Shown here one piece after another: positions 38,556 through 48,030 of a stretch of 64,000 bases of DNA. The notes under the pieces were generated by a model. The model searched no databases. It worked only from the letters and a program-made list of their open reading frames with translations, and was not told the origin of the DNA. Numbering within the stretch: position 1 is the stretch's first letter; every line of letters begins with the position of its first letter. This DNA is from Hymenobacter setariae (GTDB taxonomy: Bacteria; Bacteroidota; Bacteroidia; Cytophagales; Hymenobacteraceae). The stretch is taken from NCBI RefSeq assembly GCF_007713685.1, contig NZ_VMRJ01000004.1, forward strand, positions 186,001 to 250,000, written 5' to 3'. The translations under genes were made by a program, and so were the position numbers.

Positions 38556-39602
38556 ATGCCTGCTTCTACTCCCGCCACCCTTCTCATTCAAACGGCCTTT
38601 ATTGGCGACGTTATCCTGGCCACGGCGTTGGTCGAGCACTTGCATCGCACGGCTCCGGATACCCCGATTGACGTGCTGGTACGGCGGGGCAATGAAGGAC
38701 TACTAGCCGGCTACCCGCACGTGCGGCAGGTATTGGTGTGGGACAAAAAGCACCAGAAATACCCAAACCTGCTGCGGTTGCTCCAGCAGATTCGCCGCGC
38801 TCGGTATGCGCGCGTGGTCACGATGCAGCGCTTCGCCAGCACGGGATTTCTCACGGCGTTTTCGGGTGCGCCCGAGCGCGTGGGGTTTGCCGAGAATCCG
38901 TTCAGCCGCCTTTTCACGCGGGGCGTGCCGCACGTCATTGGCGACGGCACACACGAGGTGCAGCGCAACCTAGGGCTGCTGACGGATGCCTCGCCGAGCG
39001 CTACCACCCCTAAACTAAGGCCAGCGCTCTACCCCACGCCGGCCGACGAAGCTGCCGCCGCTCCCTATGCGGCTGTGGGTGACTACCTATGCTTGGCGCC
39101 TACGTCGGTGTGGTTTACCAAGCAGTACCCGCAGGAGAAATGGCTAGAATTGCTGGCAGCCCTACCGGCTCATTTGCCGGTGTACCTACTTGGCGGGCCG
39201 CCCGATGTGGCCGCCTGCGAGCAGTTGGCCCAGGCAGCTGAGCGTCCGGGTTTGGTTAACCTAGCGGGAAAGTTGTCGCTACTGGCATCGGCGGCTCTGA
39301 TGCGCGGCGCGGTGCTCAACTACGTCAACGACTCAGCGCCCATGCACCTAGGCTCGGCGGTCGACGCACCAGTGTGCGCCATTTTTTGCTCTACGGTGCC
39401 CGCTTTTGGGTTTGGGCCGCTTAGCTCGTTTGCACGCGTGGTCGAGCACCTAGGGCCGCTGGCCTGCCGGCCGTGCGGGCTGCACGGGCACGCCCGCTGC
39501 CCCCTAGGGCACTTCCGTTGCGCTCGCGAAATTGAAACCGAGCAGTTGCTGCTTGTGCTGGCCGAGGCGCGCGAGTGGCGCCAGCGGCAGCTGGCCGGAT
39601 AG
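38556..39602 (+). CDS. Glycosyltransferase family 9 (ADP-heptose:LPS heptosyltransferase-like) protein
   Basis: A 348-residue GT-B protein. The N-terminal domain begins 'TLLIQTAFIGDVILATALVE' (the GxxGD acceptor-side motif) and includes 'FSGAPERVGFAENPFSRLF'. The donor domain contains 'LCLAPTSVWFTKQYPQEKWL', 'VYLLGGPPDVAACEQLAQAA' and 'LNYVNDSAPMHLGSAVDAPV', matching the heptosyltransferase I/II pattern D-S-(G/A)-x-M-H-L. It would add a heptose or other sugar to the core of lipopolysaccharide in the cytoplasm. The gmhB-like gene at 14367 could supply heptose only if its phosphatase has that substrate. It is followed by a lipoprotein M1 peptidase. Confidence 0.92.
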   Translation: MPASTPATLLIQTAFIGDVILATALVEHLHRTAPDTPIDVLVRRGNEGLLAGYPHVRQVLVWDKKHQKYPNLLRLLQQIRRARYARVVTMQRFASTGFLTAFSGAPERVGFAENPFSRLFTRGVPHVIGDGTHEVQRNLGLLTDASPSATTPKLRPALYPTPADEAAAAPYAAVGDYLCLAPTSVWFTKQYPQEKWLELLAALPAHLPVYLLGGPPDVAACEQLAQAAERPGLVNLAGKLSLLASAALMRGAVLNYVNDSAPMHLGSAVDAPVCAIFCSTVPAFGFGPLSSFARVVEHLGPLACRPCGLHGHARCPLGHFRCAREIETEQLLLVLAEAREWRQRQLAG

Positions 39603-39676
39603 ACTTGGCCCTAGGTAGTTTGATTAGGCCGGGCTGCGGCGGCCGGTTACTTTTGGCAGTTACCTTGCCTTTGCTG

Positions 39677-42286
39677 ATGACTTTTCGCTTTCGTACTGCG
39701 GGCCCAGCGAGCGGCTTGCTGCTGGTTTTGTTAGCTGCCTGCCAACGCCCCCTCGTGCCCACGACTACCGTTCCTACTCTACCTGTCGAGACGGGCGTTT
39801 CGCAGACGCTGGCCGAAGCCCGTAAGCAGCTGCTAAGCCAGGTGGCCTATACCCTCAACCTGAATATCCCGCTTCAAAAGGCGGCTCCTATCACGGGCTC
39901 AGAAGTAGTAGCTTTCCACCTTGAAGACAATCGCCAGCCGCTTCAACTCGATTTCAAGGCCCCGGCCGACCACCTGCACAGCGTGACAGTGAATGGCCGC
40001 CAGGTGCCCATCGACTACCGCAACGAGCACCTAGTACTTCCGGCCCAGGCGCTAGTGGTAGGGCGCAATGAGGTAAAAATCGAGTTTATAGCCGGTGACC
40101 AGTCGCTCAACCGCAGCGACGATTACCTCTACACACTGCTCGTGCCCGACCGCGCCCGCACAGTATTCCCAGTTTTCGACCAGCCCAATCTGAAGGCGAC
40201 CCTTACCCTGTCGCTTCAGGTACCCCGCCAGTGGCAAGCCGTGGCTAATGGGTTGCTGGCTGACTCTTCTGCCGCCACGCTCGACGGGCGCGTGCCAGGG
40301 TTTAAAGTGTATCGCTTCGCGCCCTCCGATTCTATCAGCACCTACTTGTTCTCGTTTGCGGCGGGTAAGTTCACGCCCGTGCGCCACGAGGTGGGCGGAC
40401 GGCCCATGCATTTTCTGCATCGCGAAACGGATTCGACCAAAATCCGGCTCAGTATGCCGGCTATTTTCCGGCTGCACGGCGAGGCGCTCAGCTTTTTAGA
40501 GAAGTATACGGGCATTCCCTACCCTTTCCAAAAGTTTGATTTCACGGCCATCCCCGACTTTCAGTACGGCGGCATGGAGCACGTTGGGAATATTGACTAT
40601 AAGGCGTCTAGCTTATTTCTGGATGAGGGAGCCACCAAAGACCAACTACTGGGACGCCAGAACCTCATTGGCCACGAAACGGCCCACATGTGGTTTGGCG
40701 ACCTCGTGACCATGCAGTGGTTCAACGACGTGTGGATGAAGGAGGTATTTGCCAACTTCATGGCCGACAAGATGAACCCAGAAGCGGCCGCCGGCCCGGC
40801 ACAGCTGCTCAAGTTCGTGACCGACCACTACCCCGCCGCCTACGCCGTGGACCGCACCGCCGGGGCCAATCCCATCCGGCAGCCGCTGGCCAATTTGCAG
40901 GATGCGGGCTCGCTCTACGGCAACATCATCTACCACAAGGCGCCCATCATGATGCGCCAGCTAGAGCGCCTAATGGGCGAAAAGCCCTTCCAGGCTGGCG
41001 TGCAAGAGTACCTGAAAAGGTACGCCTACGGCAATGCGACCTGGCCCGACCTCATCACCATCCTGGACGCCCACACACCCGCCGACCTACAAGCCTGGAA
41101 CCAGGTGTGGGTGAATCAGCCCGGCCGGCCACTGTTCGACTACCAACCGCAACCAGCTACCGGCCAGCCCACACAACTCATTATTAACCAGCGCGCCGAA
41201 GATGGCTCCAACCGGGTGTGGCCTCAACAGTTTGAGGTGACGCTTATGTACCCTAGCGGTCCCGTGGAGCTGACGGTGAATATGGACCAGCGCCAAGTAA
41301 GCGTACCGCTTCCCGCCCAAAGCGCGGCGCCGAAGTACGTTTTATTCAACCCCAAGGGTCTAGGCTACGGTGTGTTTCCGGTAGCGCCGCAGGTAGTCGA
41401 TAATTTAGCCACGCTGGCCGACCCAGTAGCCCGCGCCAGCACGTACATCACTCTTTATGAGAATATGTTGAGCGGTCGAGGTCTGGCGCCGCGCCCGCTG
41501 CTCGACCGTTACCTAGGCCAGCTTGCACACGAAACGAACGACCTTAACATCAAGCTACTTACCGGCCAACTGAGCGATATTTTCTGGAAGTTTCTACCGC
41601 CGGCCGAGCGCACTGCCCTGGCGCCTGCACTAGAAAAAGCGCTTTGGCAAGCCATGCTTAGCCAAAAGCTACCAGGCGAGCAGAAACTATATTTTAAAGC
41701 TTATCAAAGCATCGCGCTAACCCCGGCGACCCAAGCGCGCCTCTATCAAATCTGGCAATCGCAAAAGGCACCCGCGCAAGTAAAATTGACTGAGGACGAC
41801 TATACCAACTTGGCCCTAGCGCTTGCCGTGCGCGACTACGCCACCCCGCAACCTATTCTGCCCCAGCAATTAGCGCGCATCAAAAACGTAGACCGTCGCC
41901 AGCGGCTAGAGTTTATGATGCCTGCGCTCTCTCCCGAGGTGGCCGTGCGCGACCAGTTTTTTGCCTCGCTCAAGGACGATAAAAACCGCGAAAAAGAAGC
42001 TTGGGTAACGGCGGCCCTAGGGTACTTGCACCACCCGCTGCGCCAAGCCACATCGGAGAAATACCTGCCCGCCAGCCTCGACCTGCTGGCCGAAATTCAA
42101 GCTACGGGCGACATCTTTTTCCCGGCTGCGTGGCTACAAAGCACCTTAGGTAGCTACCGCTCGGCCACAGCAGCGAGCACAGTAGACTTTTTCCTAAAGA
42201 CCCACCCGGCTACCAGCTACAACCCGCAGCTACGCCTGAAGCTGCTGCAAGCGGCCGACGACTTATTCAGGGCGCAAAAGCTGTAG
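39677..42286 (+). CDS. M1 family metallopeptidase (aminopeptidase), lipoprotein
   Basis: The ATG at 39677 gives 869 residues with a lipoprotein signal ('LLLVLLAACQRPLVP'). The gluzincin M1 core contains a GGMEH variant of the substrate motif ('QYGGMEHVGNIDY'), the zinc motif H333-E334-x-x-H337 ('GHETAHMWFGDLVTMQWFND') and the third ligand E356 (WMKEVFANF), spaced HEXXH-x18-E. The C-terminal 400 residues are the usual helical ARM-like domain. It probably trims N-terminal residues from peptides in the periplasm. The longer in-frame reading to 39575 overlaps the GT9 gene and lacks coding logic, so the internal start was used. A long inverted repeat (42299-42371) follows. Confidence 0.94.
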   Translation: MTFRFRTAGPASGLLLVLLAACQRPLVPTTTVPTLPVETGVSQTLAEARKQLLSQVAYTLNLNIPLQKAAPITGSEVVAFHLEDNRQPLQLDFKAPADHLHSVTVNGRQVPIDYRNEHLVLPAQALVVGRNEVKIEFIAGDQSLNRSDDYLYTLLVPDRARTVFPVFDQPNLKATLTLSLQVPRQWQAVANGLLADSSAATLDGRVPGFKVYRFAPSDSISTYLFSFAAGKFTPVRHEVGGRPMHFLHRETDSTKIRLSMPAIFRLHGEALSFLEKYTGIPYPFQKFDFTAIPDFQYGGMEHVGNIDYKASSLFLDEGATKDQLLGRQNLIGHETAHMWFGDLVTMQWFNDVWMKEVFANFMADKMNPEAAAGPAQLLKFVTDHYPAAYAVDRTAGANPIRQPLANLQDAGSLYGNIIYHKAPIMMRQLERLMGEKPFQAGVQEYLKRYAYGNATWPDLITILDAHTPADLQAWNQVWVNQPGRPLFDYQPQPATGQPTQLIINQRAEDGSNRVWPQQFEVTLMYPSGPVELTVNMDQRQVSVPLPAQSAAPKYVLFNPKGLGYGVFPVAPQVVDNLATLADPVARASTYITLYENMLSGRGLAPRPLLDRYLGQLAHETNDLNIKLLTGQLSDIFWKFLPPAERTALAPALEKALWQAMLSQKLPGEQKLYFKAYQSIALTPATQARLYQIWQSQKAPAQVKLTEDDYTNLALALAVRDYATPQPILPQQLARIKNVDRRQRLEFMMPALSPEVAVRDQFFASLKDDKNREKEAWVTAALGYLHHPLRQATSEKYLPASLDLLAEIQATGDIFFPAAWLQSTLGSYRSATAASTVDFFLKTHPATSYNPQLRLKLLQAADDLFRAQKL

Positions 42287-42298
42287 CGCCACACTCCT

Positions 42299-42371
42299 GT
42301 CCTGCTGACGCAGGAAGCATCTTATTCGGCTAGAATCGGATGTCAGGAGATGCTTCCTGCGTCAGCAGGAC
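42299..42371. repeat. Perfect 24-base inverted repeat (REP-like) after the M1 peptidase gene
   Basis: GTCCTGCTGACGCAGGAAGCATCT (two halves of 12 shown separately in position terms: 42299-42310 and 42311-42322) pairs perfectly with 42348-42371. The core TGCTGACG-AGG-AGCATCT is shared with the element at 19227-19332, so both are copies of one dispersed repeat. Confidence 0.85.
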
Positions 42372-42456
42372 GGGCGAGGAAGGTACTTCTTATAAATACT
42401 CCTAGAGTCCGCGCTACAGCACCGAACTTTGCTGCTTTATTTTGCTTATAGCATTA

Positions 42457-43695
42457 ATGTTAGACTACGAAATTTACGAATACCCCAACGGCATTCGGCT
42501 GCTGCACAAACAGGTAGTGCACACCAAAATCGCGCATTGCGGCTTTTTGCTTGATATTGGCTCGCGCGATGAGAAAGACCACCAGCAGGGCCTGGCGCAC
42601 TTCTGGGAGCACATGGCTTTCAAGGGCACGCATAAACGCAAGTCGTTTCATATCCTCAACCGCCTCGAAACGGTGGGCGGCGAGCTGAATGCCTATACCA
42701 CCAAAGAGAAAATCTGCTTCTACGCTACGCTGCTAAGCACGCACTTCGAGCGGGCGTTTGAGCTGCTCACCGACCTCACGTTCAATTCTACCTTCCCCGG
42801 CCGCGAGGTGGAGAAAGAGCGCGGCGTGATTTTGGAAGAAATGAGCATGTACCAGGACGCCCCGGAAGATGCCATTATCGACGACTTCGATACCGTGGTA
42901 TTTGGGCGGCATCCGCTGGGCGTCAATATCCTAGGTACCCGCGAGAGCGTGAGTAGCTTCCAGAGCGAGGACTTTCACGCATTTTACAACGAGAACGTGC
43001 GCACCGACCGGCTGATTTTCAGCTCGGTGAGCAATCTTCCGTTCAAAGAAGTAAAGCGCCTGGCCGATAAGCTGCTGGCTCCGCTGCCAGCCCGCCTAGG
43101 TGAGCGCCCGCGCCTTCCCTTCGGCAACTACGAGCGCCAGAGCAAGGTTGAGTCGCGGCCCATTACACAAGCGCATTGCTTGCTGGGTGGCCCGGCCTAC
43201 CCGCTCACCGACCGGCGGCGGATTCCATTTTTCATGCTCAACAACATCCTAGGTGGGCCAGGCATGAACTCGCGCCTCAACCTGGCAGTGCGCGAAAAAT
43301 ACGGCCTCGTGTACACCATCGACAGCAGCTACTCGGCCTACACCGACACGGGGCTGTTTGGCGTTTATTTCGGCACCGAGGGCAAGCAGCTCAACCGCAC
43401 GCTGGGCCTAGTGCAGAAGGAACTGAAGCTACTGCGCGAGAAAGAACTAACCACCAGCCAGCTGCACGTGGCCAAAAACCAGCTCATGGGCCAACTCGCC
43501 ATGAGTGAGGAAAGCAATTCGGGCCTGATGCAGCTGCTTGGCAAAAGCACCCTCGACCTAGGCCGCGTGGAGCCGCTGAGCGAAATTTTCGGCCGCATTG
43601 AAAAAATAACGGCTGCTGAGTTGCGCGAGTTGGCTAACGAAGTGCTAGCTGAATCTAATTTGAGCCTGCTGCAATACGTGCCAGAAGGGAAGTAG
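42457..43695 (+). CDS. M16 family (pitrilysin-type) metallopeptidase
   Basis: From the ATG at 42457 the product is 412 residues; TTG at 42442 is an upstream alternative. The inverted zinc motif H48-F-W-E51-H52 is in 'LAHFWEHMAFKGTHK', and the distal glutamate region is 'EVEKERGVILEEMSMYQDA'. The C-terminal homologous half, with the conserved R/Y-type segment 'GPGMNSRLNLAVREKYGLVY', is present. This is the single-chain M16B size, as in bacterial processing peptidase-like proteins. It works on peptides, probably in the cytoplasm or periplasm (no signal peptide seen). Its stop is two bases before the SRA gene, so the two are one transcription unit. Confidence 0.93.
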   Translation: MLDYEIYEYPNGIRLLHKQVVHTKIAHCGFLLDIGSRDEKDHQQGLAHFWEHMAFKGTHKRKSFHILNRLETVGGELNAYTTKEKICFYATLLSTHFERAFELLTDLTFNSTFPGREVEKERGVILEEMSMYQDAPEDAIIDDFDTVVFGRHPLGVNILGTRESVSSFQSEDFHAFYNENVRTDRLIFSSVSNLPFKEVKRLADKLLAPLPARLGERPRLPFGNYERQSKVESRPITQAHCLLGGPAYPLTDRRRIPFFMLNNILGGPGMNSRLNLAVREKYGLVYTIDSSYSAYTDTGLFGVYFGTEGKQLNRTLGLVQKELKLLREKELTTSQLHVAKNQLMGQLAMSEESNSGLMQLLGKSTLDLGRVEPLSEIFGRIEKITAAELRELANEVLAESNLSLLQYVPEGK

Positions 43696-43697
43696 CA

Positions 43698-44159
43698 ATG
43701 GCAGGGGCTCCAGTGTTTGGTCATGTAGGGTCAGCTCAGCCAGGCGACTTATTTCATTCTCGGCTTGAGCTTTCGCTGCTGGGGCAGCACCGGCCGCGCC
43801 GGGCGGGCGTGTGCGCCACGGCGGCCCTAGGTGCTGAGAGTATCATCTTGGCCGACCAATACGAGGACGACGAGATTCATGAAGACTATTTCTGGTACGC
43901 AGGCCACGGCGCGCGCGACGCCAAAACTGGTCACCAAATAGCAGACCAAGACCTGAGTTATCGCAATCAGGGCTTAATTCGCAGCCAGGAAACCGGTCAG
44001 CCAGTACGCGTTTTCCGGCGCGTTGATGTGGCACCGGCTCCGTGGCAATTCCGCTACGAAGGATTGTGGCGCGTAGTGGCGCATGAATATGCGGTAGGCA
44101 AATCAGGCTTTAAAGTCTATCGCTTCCGAATAGAGCCTTTTCGAGAGCGTGCAGCATAA
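43698..44159 (+). CDS. Stand-alone SRA (SET- and RING-associated, YDG) domain protein
   Basis: A 153-residue protein that is essentially one SRA/YDG domain. Visible features in order: G8-x-x-x-x-x-x-x-G16-D17 ('FGHVGSAQPGDLFHSR'), 'LGQHRPRRAGV' (H31), 'GAESIILADQYEDDE' (Y55-E-D), 'DYFWYAGHGARD' (64-74), the 'QDLSYRNQGLIRS' and 'PVRVFRR' (102-108) strands, and 'YEGLWRVVAHEYAVGKSGF' (120-138). SRA domains flip and bind 5-methyl- or 5-hydroxymethylcytosine. Bacterial SRA domains are usually fused to HNH or PD-(D/E)XK nucleases; here no nuclease domain is fused. It follows the M16 gene by two bases. Confidence 0.8.
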   Translation: MAGAPVFGHVGSAQPGDLFHSRLELSLLGQHRPRRAGVCATAALGAESIILADQYEDDEIHEDYFWYAGHGARDAKTGHQIADQDLSYRNQGLIRSQETGQPVRVFRRVDVAPAPWQFRYEGLWRVVAHEYAVGKSGFKVYRFRIEPFRERAA

Positions 44160-44311
44160 ACCTGAGCTGTCTTGCCAAGATGGTAAGAAGAAGCACCTTC
44201 TGCATTCAGAATAGCTGACCAATTAATCATATAACTGCTACCTAGGAGCTGGCTGTATCCTCTCGCAAGGACAGCCTAGCTTCTAGGTTGTGCGGTATAC
44301 TTTCATTTTTA

Positions 44312-44956
44312 ATGACCGACGACCAAATTCAAGCCTACACCGACCAGCATTCCGAACCTGAGCCGCCGCTGCTCTACCAGCTTTGGCGCGAAACCCACTT
44401 GCAGCTCTTGATGCCGCGCATGGCCACCGGCCACTGGCAGGGCCGGCTGCTGAGCATGCTCTCGCACCTAATACGGCCCCGGCGGGTACTAGAAATTGGT
44501 ACTTTCACGGGCTACGCCACGCTGTGCCTGGCCGAGGGGCTGGCCAAAGGTGGACACGTACACACCATCGAAATCAACCCTGAGCGCGAGAGCCGCATTC
44601 GGCGCTACGTGGCCGCGGCGGGGCTTTCGGAGGCTATAACGCTATATATAGGCGATGCGCGCGATGTTTTGGCCGGGTTGGTCGGTGAAGTATGGGACTT
44701 AGTCTTTATTGACGCCGACAAGATTAACAATGGACTGTACTTTGAGCTAGTCGTGAATCAGGTGAGGCCGGGCGGGCTGCTCATCGTCGATAATGTACTT
44801 TGGGGCGGTAAGGCGCTGCCCGACTATCCCTTGAAAGCCAATGACCACGATACGCGAGCGGTACGCGCCTTCAACGACCACGTGCAGCATGACCCGCGCG
44901 TGGTGCCCCTGCTGCTGCCCGTGCGCGACGGTCTATTGCTGCTGCGCCGCCAGTAA
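44312..44956 (+). CDS. Class I SAM-dependent O-methyltransferase (COMT-like)
   Basis: The ATG at 44312 gives 214 residues. The pattern is that of the catechol-O-methyltransferase-type class I enzymes: 'RRVLEIGTFTGYATLCLAEG' (SAM motif I), 'VHTIEINPERESRIRRYVAA' (motif with the acidic residue), 'WDLVFIDADKINNGLYFELV' (metal/Asp site, DADK) and 'GGLLIVDNVLWGGKALPDYP' . It would methylate a hydroxyl group with SAM and a metal ion in the cytoplasm; substrate unknown. A TTG at 44288 is an alternative upstream start. It ends just 58 bases before the outer-membrane barrel gene. Confidence 0.92.
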   Translation: MTDDQIQAYTDQHSEPEPPLLYQLWRETHLQLLMPRMATGHWQGRLLSMLSHLIRPRRVLEIGTFTGYATLCLAEGLAKGGHVHTIEINPERESRIRRYVAAAGLSEAITLYIGDARDVLAGLVGEVWDLVFIDADKINNGLYFELVVNQVRPGGLLIVDNVLWGGKALPDYPLKANDHDTRAVRAFNDHVQHDPRVVPLLLPVRDGLLLLRRQ

Positions 44957-45014
44957 TCCCATCCAACCTTTTGCCCGCGGCTGCGTCGTTAGCATTCGTA
45001 ATTCCCTGAACCCT

Positions 45015-47930
45015 ATGCGATTTTTACTCTTGGTGGGTGTGGCCTGGCTGCTGGCCTTTTCGGCGCAGGCCCAAAGCGCAGTGCGCGGCAAAGTCTTGGA
45101 TGCTAAAGACCAGAGCCCGCTCATTGGGGCCAACGTGGTGCTAACGCACTTGCCCGACTCGGTGAAAACCGGTACGGCCGTAGGGGGCGATGGCTCTTTT
45201 CAAATTGATAATGTGGCAGTGGGTCGCTACTTGCTCACGGTTTCATTCGTGGGCTACCGCGACCAGCGCCAACCCCTAACCGTGCCCGCCGGTGGGCAGC
45301 CCATAGCCCTAGGTGACCTAGCGCTGCAAACTGGCGGCACAGTGCTCAAAACGGTGGAGGTATCTGGCCAGGCCGTGCAAGTGCAGCGCGGCGACACGAC
45401 CAGTATCAACGCTAAGGCCTTCAAAACCAACCCTGACGCTACGGCAGGCGACCTCATTACCAAGATGCCGGGCATTCAGACCGATGCCCAGGGCAAGACC
45501 CAGGCGCAGGGCGAGGCTGTGCAGCAGATATTGGTCGATGGCAAGCCTTTTTTTGGCACTGACCCCGACGCCGTACTCAAAAACTTGCCCGCCGAAGCCA
45601 TAGATAAGGTCGAGATTTTTGACCAGATGAGCGAGCAAAGTCGTTTTTCGGGCTTCAACGACGGCAACACTCAGAAGACGCTTAACATCATCACCAAGCC
45701 AGCCTTTCGCAACGGCCAATTTGGGCGCGCGGTAGGTGGCTTCGGTCCTGGCGCCCTAGGTGACAATGGTCCTTCGCGTTACCGCGCTAGCTTGAATCTC
45801 AATGACTTTCATGGCGACCGGCGCACTACGGTGCTAGGGCAAAGCAACAACGTGAATGAGCAGAATTTCAGCTCCGACGACCTCCTAGGGGTTATTGGTA
45901 ACTCGGCTCAGGGCGGGCGGGGCGGGGGCGGCAACAATGCCTCGGGCAACTTTCTAGTGAATCAAAACGGCGGCATCAACACTACGCACGCGGCCGGCCT
46001 CAACTACTCGAACGTGTGGAACAAAGCCACCGAGTTTTCGGGCAGCTATTTCTTCAACCGCTCTAACAACCAGTTAAATAGCAGCACACTGCGCCAATAT
46101 GTACTGCCGGGCCGCGAGAATACAAGCTATAGCGCGGTTTCCCAATCGGGCAGCATTAACTACAACCACCGGGCAAACTTCCGCATCGACCATAAGATTG
46201 ACTCGGCCACTTCTGTATTGTTTCGCCCCCGCATATCGTGGCAGCAAAACGATGCCAACCGCCTTTCGAATGGTATTACGGCCAGCGGCGGCCTCACCCA
46301 AAGCGAGATTGATAGCCGCTACCTGTCAAATAACCGGGGCATCAACCCCGGCGGCGACCTGCTGCTGCGCCGGCGCTTGCGCGGCCGGCCGGGGCGCACT
46401 ATCTCGCTCAATATCAATGGGGCATACAATGACCGCACCGGCACCTCGATACTAACTACTCGGAGCGCAGCGGGCACTACTAGCACCAACCTCAACCAAC
46501 AGTCGCTACTGACCCAAAACAGCGGCAACATTGGCGGCAACCTAGCTTATACCCAACCTATTGGGCAGCATGCCCAATTGCAGGCTAACTACTCGCTCAA
46601 CTACGCGCCTAATAACTCGGACAAACGCACCTACAACTTCGACGCCGGCGACCAGCAGTACTCGCGCCTCGACACGGCGCTCAGCAACGTATTTAATAAC
46701 TACTACCTCAACCAGGGCGGCGGCCTGAGCTACCGCTACAACGTGCGCAAGGTGCAAGCCTCGGTGGGCGCCACGGCACAGGTAGCCCAGTTGCGCGGCG
46801 ACCAGACCTTTCCAACGCCCGGGCCGGTCAACTATACCTTCTGGAACGTGCTGCCCCAGGCCATGCTGATGTGGCGGCCCGACCGCGAGCATAACCTGCG
46901 CGTCTTCTACCGCACCAACACTAACGCTCCGGGCATCAACCAGTTGCAGGCCGTCGTTAATAACTCTAACCCTCTGCAGCTTACCATCGGCAACCCGGCG
47001 CTGCGCCAGGAATATAGCCACTCGCTAGTGGGGCGCTACTCGGTGAGCAAGGCCGAGAAGTCGAGTAATTTCTTTGTGCTGCTTTCGGGCTCCTACACCC
47101 AAAATCCCATCTCGAACCGCACCCTAGTGGCGGCCCGCGATACCGTAGTAACACCCACCGGCACCGACCAGCGCGTAGCCCTGCCCGCCGGTGCCCAGCT
47201 CACGCAGTCGACCAACCTGCAGCAGCAGTACTCGGTACGCACCAACCTCAACTATGGCCGGCCGCTGCCCGTCATCAAGAGCAACCTGAACCTGAGCGGA
47301 GGCGTCAGCTTTTCGCAAAACCCCGGCCTCGTAAACCAGGGCCTCAACTACGCCCGCACGCCCTCGCTCACGGCCGGCGTGGTACTCAGCAGCAACATCA
47401 GCGAGCGACTCGACTTTACGCTGTCTTCGACTTCGGCGCAGAACTACGTGCGCAACACGCTCAGTCAGCAGTTAAATACCAATTACTTCAGTCAGGTATC
47501 ACGTCTGCGCCTGAGTTGGATAGTGGGCCCGGGCATCTCCTTCCAAACCGATGTAGCCCACCAAGTATATACCGGCCTAAGCAGCAGCTATAACCAAAGC
47601 TACCTGCTCTGGAATGCTTCGCTAGGCAAAAAGCTATTCCCAGGCCAGCGCGGTGAAATAAAGCTCTACGCTTTTGACATCCTTAAGCAAAACCGCGCTA
47701 TCCAACGCAACGTGACGGAAGCATACTACGAAGACGTGCAAACCACGGTACTACAACGCTACCTGATGGTTATGTTCACTTATAATATCCGCTCAGCCAA
47801 TATGACTACTCTCCCCACTGCCCCCGACGAGCGCGGTGAGCGCCGAGGCCGCGGTGGCTTCGATGGTCCTCCTGGCGGGGGGCGTCCCGGCGGCGGAGGC
47901 GGTGGCTTTGGTGGCCCTCCTCGCGGCTAG
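45015..47930 (+). CDS. Outer-membrane beta-barrel family protein with carboxypeptidase-regulatory-like N-domain (TonB receptor-like)
   Basis: The ATG at 45015 gives 971 residues. Signal peptide MRFLLLVGVAWLLAFSAQAQ; a CarboxypepD-regulatory-like domain (residues about 22-110, 'VRGKVLDAKDQSPLIGANVV', 'QIDNVAVGRYLLTVSFVGYR'); a plug-like segment ('PDATAGDLITKMPGIQTDAQ', 'LPAEAIDKVEIFDQMSEQSR'); then a large beta-barrel. This is the PF14905-type outer membrane family of Bacteroidota. The C-terminus ends in a Gly/Pro/Arg-rich tail (GRGGFDGPPGGGRPG...), about 30 residues, which is low complexity. It would sit in the outer membrane and bind a ligand of unknown type. No SusD-like partner follows, so it is not a classical SusCD pair. 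Confidence 0.9.
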   Translation: MRFLLLVGVAWLLAFSAQAQSAVRGKVLDAKDQSPLIGANVVLTHLPDSVKTGTAVGGDGSFQIDNVAVGRYLLTVSFVGYRDQRQPLTVPAGGQPIALGDLALQTGGTVLKTVEVSGQAVQVQRGDTTSINAKAFKTNPDATAGDLITKMPGIQTDAQGKTQAQGEAVQQILVDGKPFFGTDPDAVLKNLPAEAIDKVEIFDQMSEQSRFSGFNDGNTQKTLNIITKPAFRNGQFGRAVGGFGPGALGDNGPSRYRASLNLNDFHGDRRTTVLGQSNNVNEQNFSSDDLLGVIGNSAQGGRGGGGNNASGNFLVNQNGGINTTHAAGLNYSNVWNKATEFSGSYFFNRSNNQLNSSTLRQYVLPGRENTSYSAVSQSGSINYNHRANFRIDHKIDSATSVLFRPRISWQQNDANRLSNGITASGGLTQSEIDSRYLSNNRGINPGGDLLLRRRLRGRPGRTISLNINGAYNDRTGTSILTTRSAAGTTSTNLNQQSLLTQNSGNIGGNLAYTQPIGQHAQLQANYSLNYAPNNSDKRTYNFDAGDQQYSRLDTALSNVFNNYYLNQGGGLSYRYNVRKVQASVGATAQVAQLRGDQTFPTPGPVNYTFWNVLPQAMLMWRPDREHNLRVFYRTNTNAPGINQLQAVVNNSNPLQLTIGNPALRQEYSHSLVGRYSVSKAEKSSNFFVLLSGSYTQNPISNRTLVAARDTVVTPTGTDQRVALPAGAQLTQSTNLQQQYSVRTNLNYGRPLPVIKSNLNLSGGVSFSQNPGLVNQGLNYARTPSLTAGVVLSSNISERLDFTLSSTSAQNYVRNTLSQQLNTNYFSQVSRLRLSWIVGPGISFQTDVAHQVYTGLSSSYNQSYLLWNASLGKKLFPGQRGEIKLYAFDILKQNRAIQRNVTEAYYEDVQTTVLQRYLMVMFTYNIRSANMTTLPTAPDERGERRGRGGFDGPPGGGRPGGGGGGFGGPPRG

Positions 47931-47998
47931 GGCACCTAGGGCAGCCAGCTGGTCAGCAGTCTAGGCAAACGCCAATTAACCATGCTTATACAGTACAT

Positions 47999-48030
47999 AA
48001 AAAAGGAAGCGCTACCGCGCTTCCTTTTTT
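47999..48030 (+). terminator. Rho-independent terminator of the barrel gene
   Basis: AAAAAAGGAAGCGC pairs with GCGCTTCCTTTTTT (47999-48012, 48017-48030) with a 4-base loop. The stem itself provides the poly-A/poly-U on both sides. Confidence 0.92.

Noticed and set aside
40052..40477. Minus-strand open frame inside the M1 peptidase
   Set aside because: Shadow frame without family features.
44160..44311. Riboswitch before the O-methyltransferase
   Set aside because: An imperfect stem around 44245-44285 exists, but no known riboswitch core could be recognised.
46542..47021. Minus-strand open frame of 159 codons inside the barrel gene
   Set aside because: Valine-rich antisense shadow; no start context.
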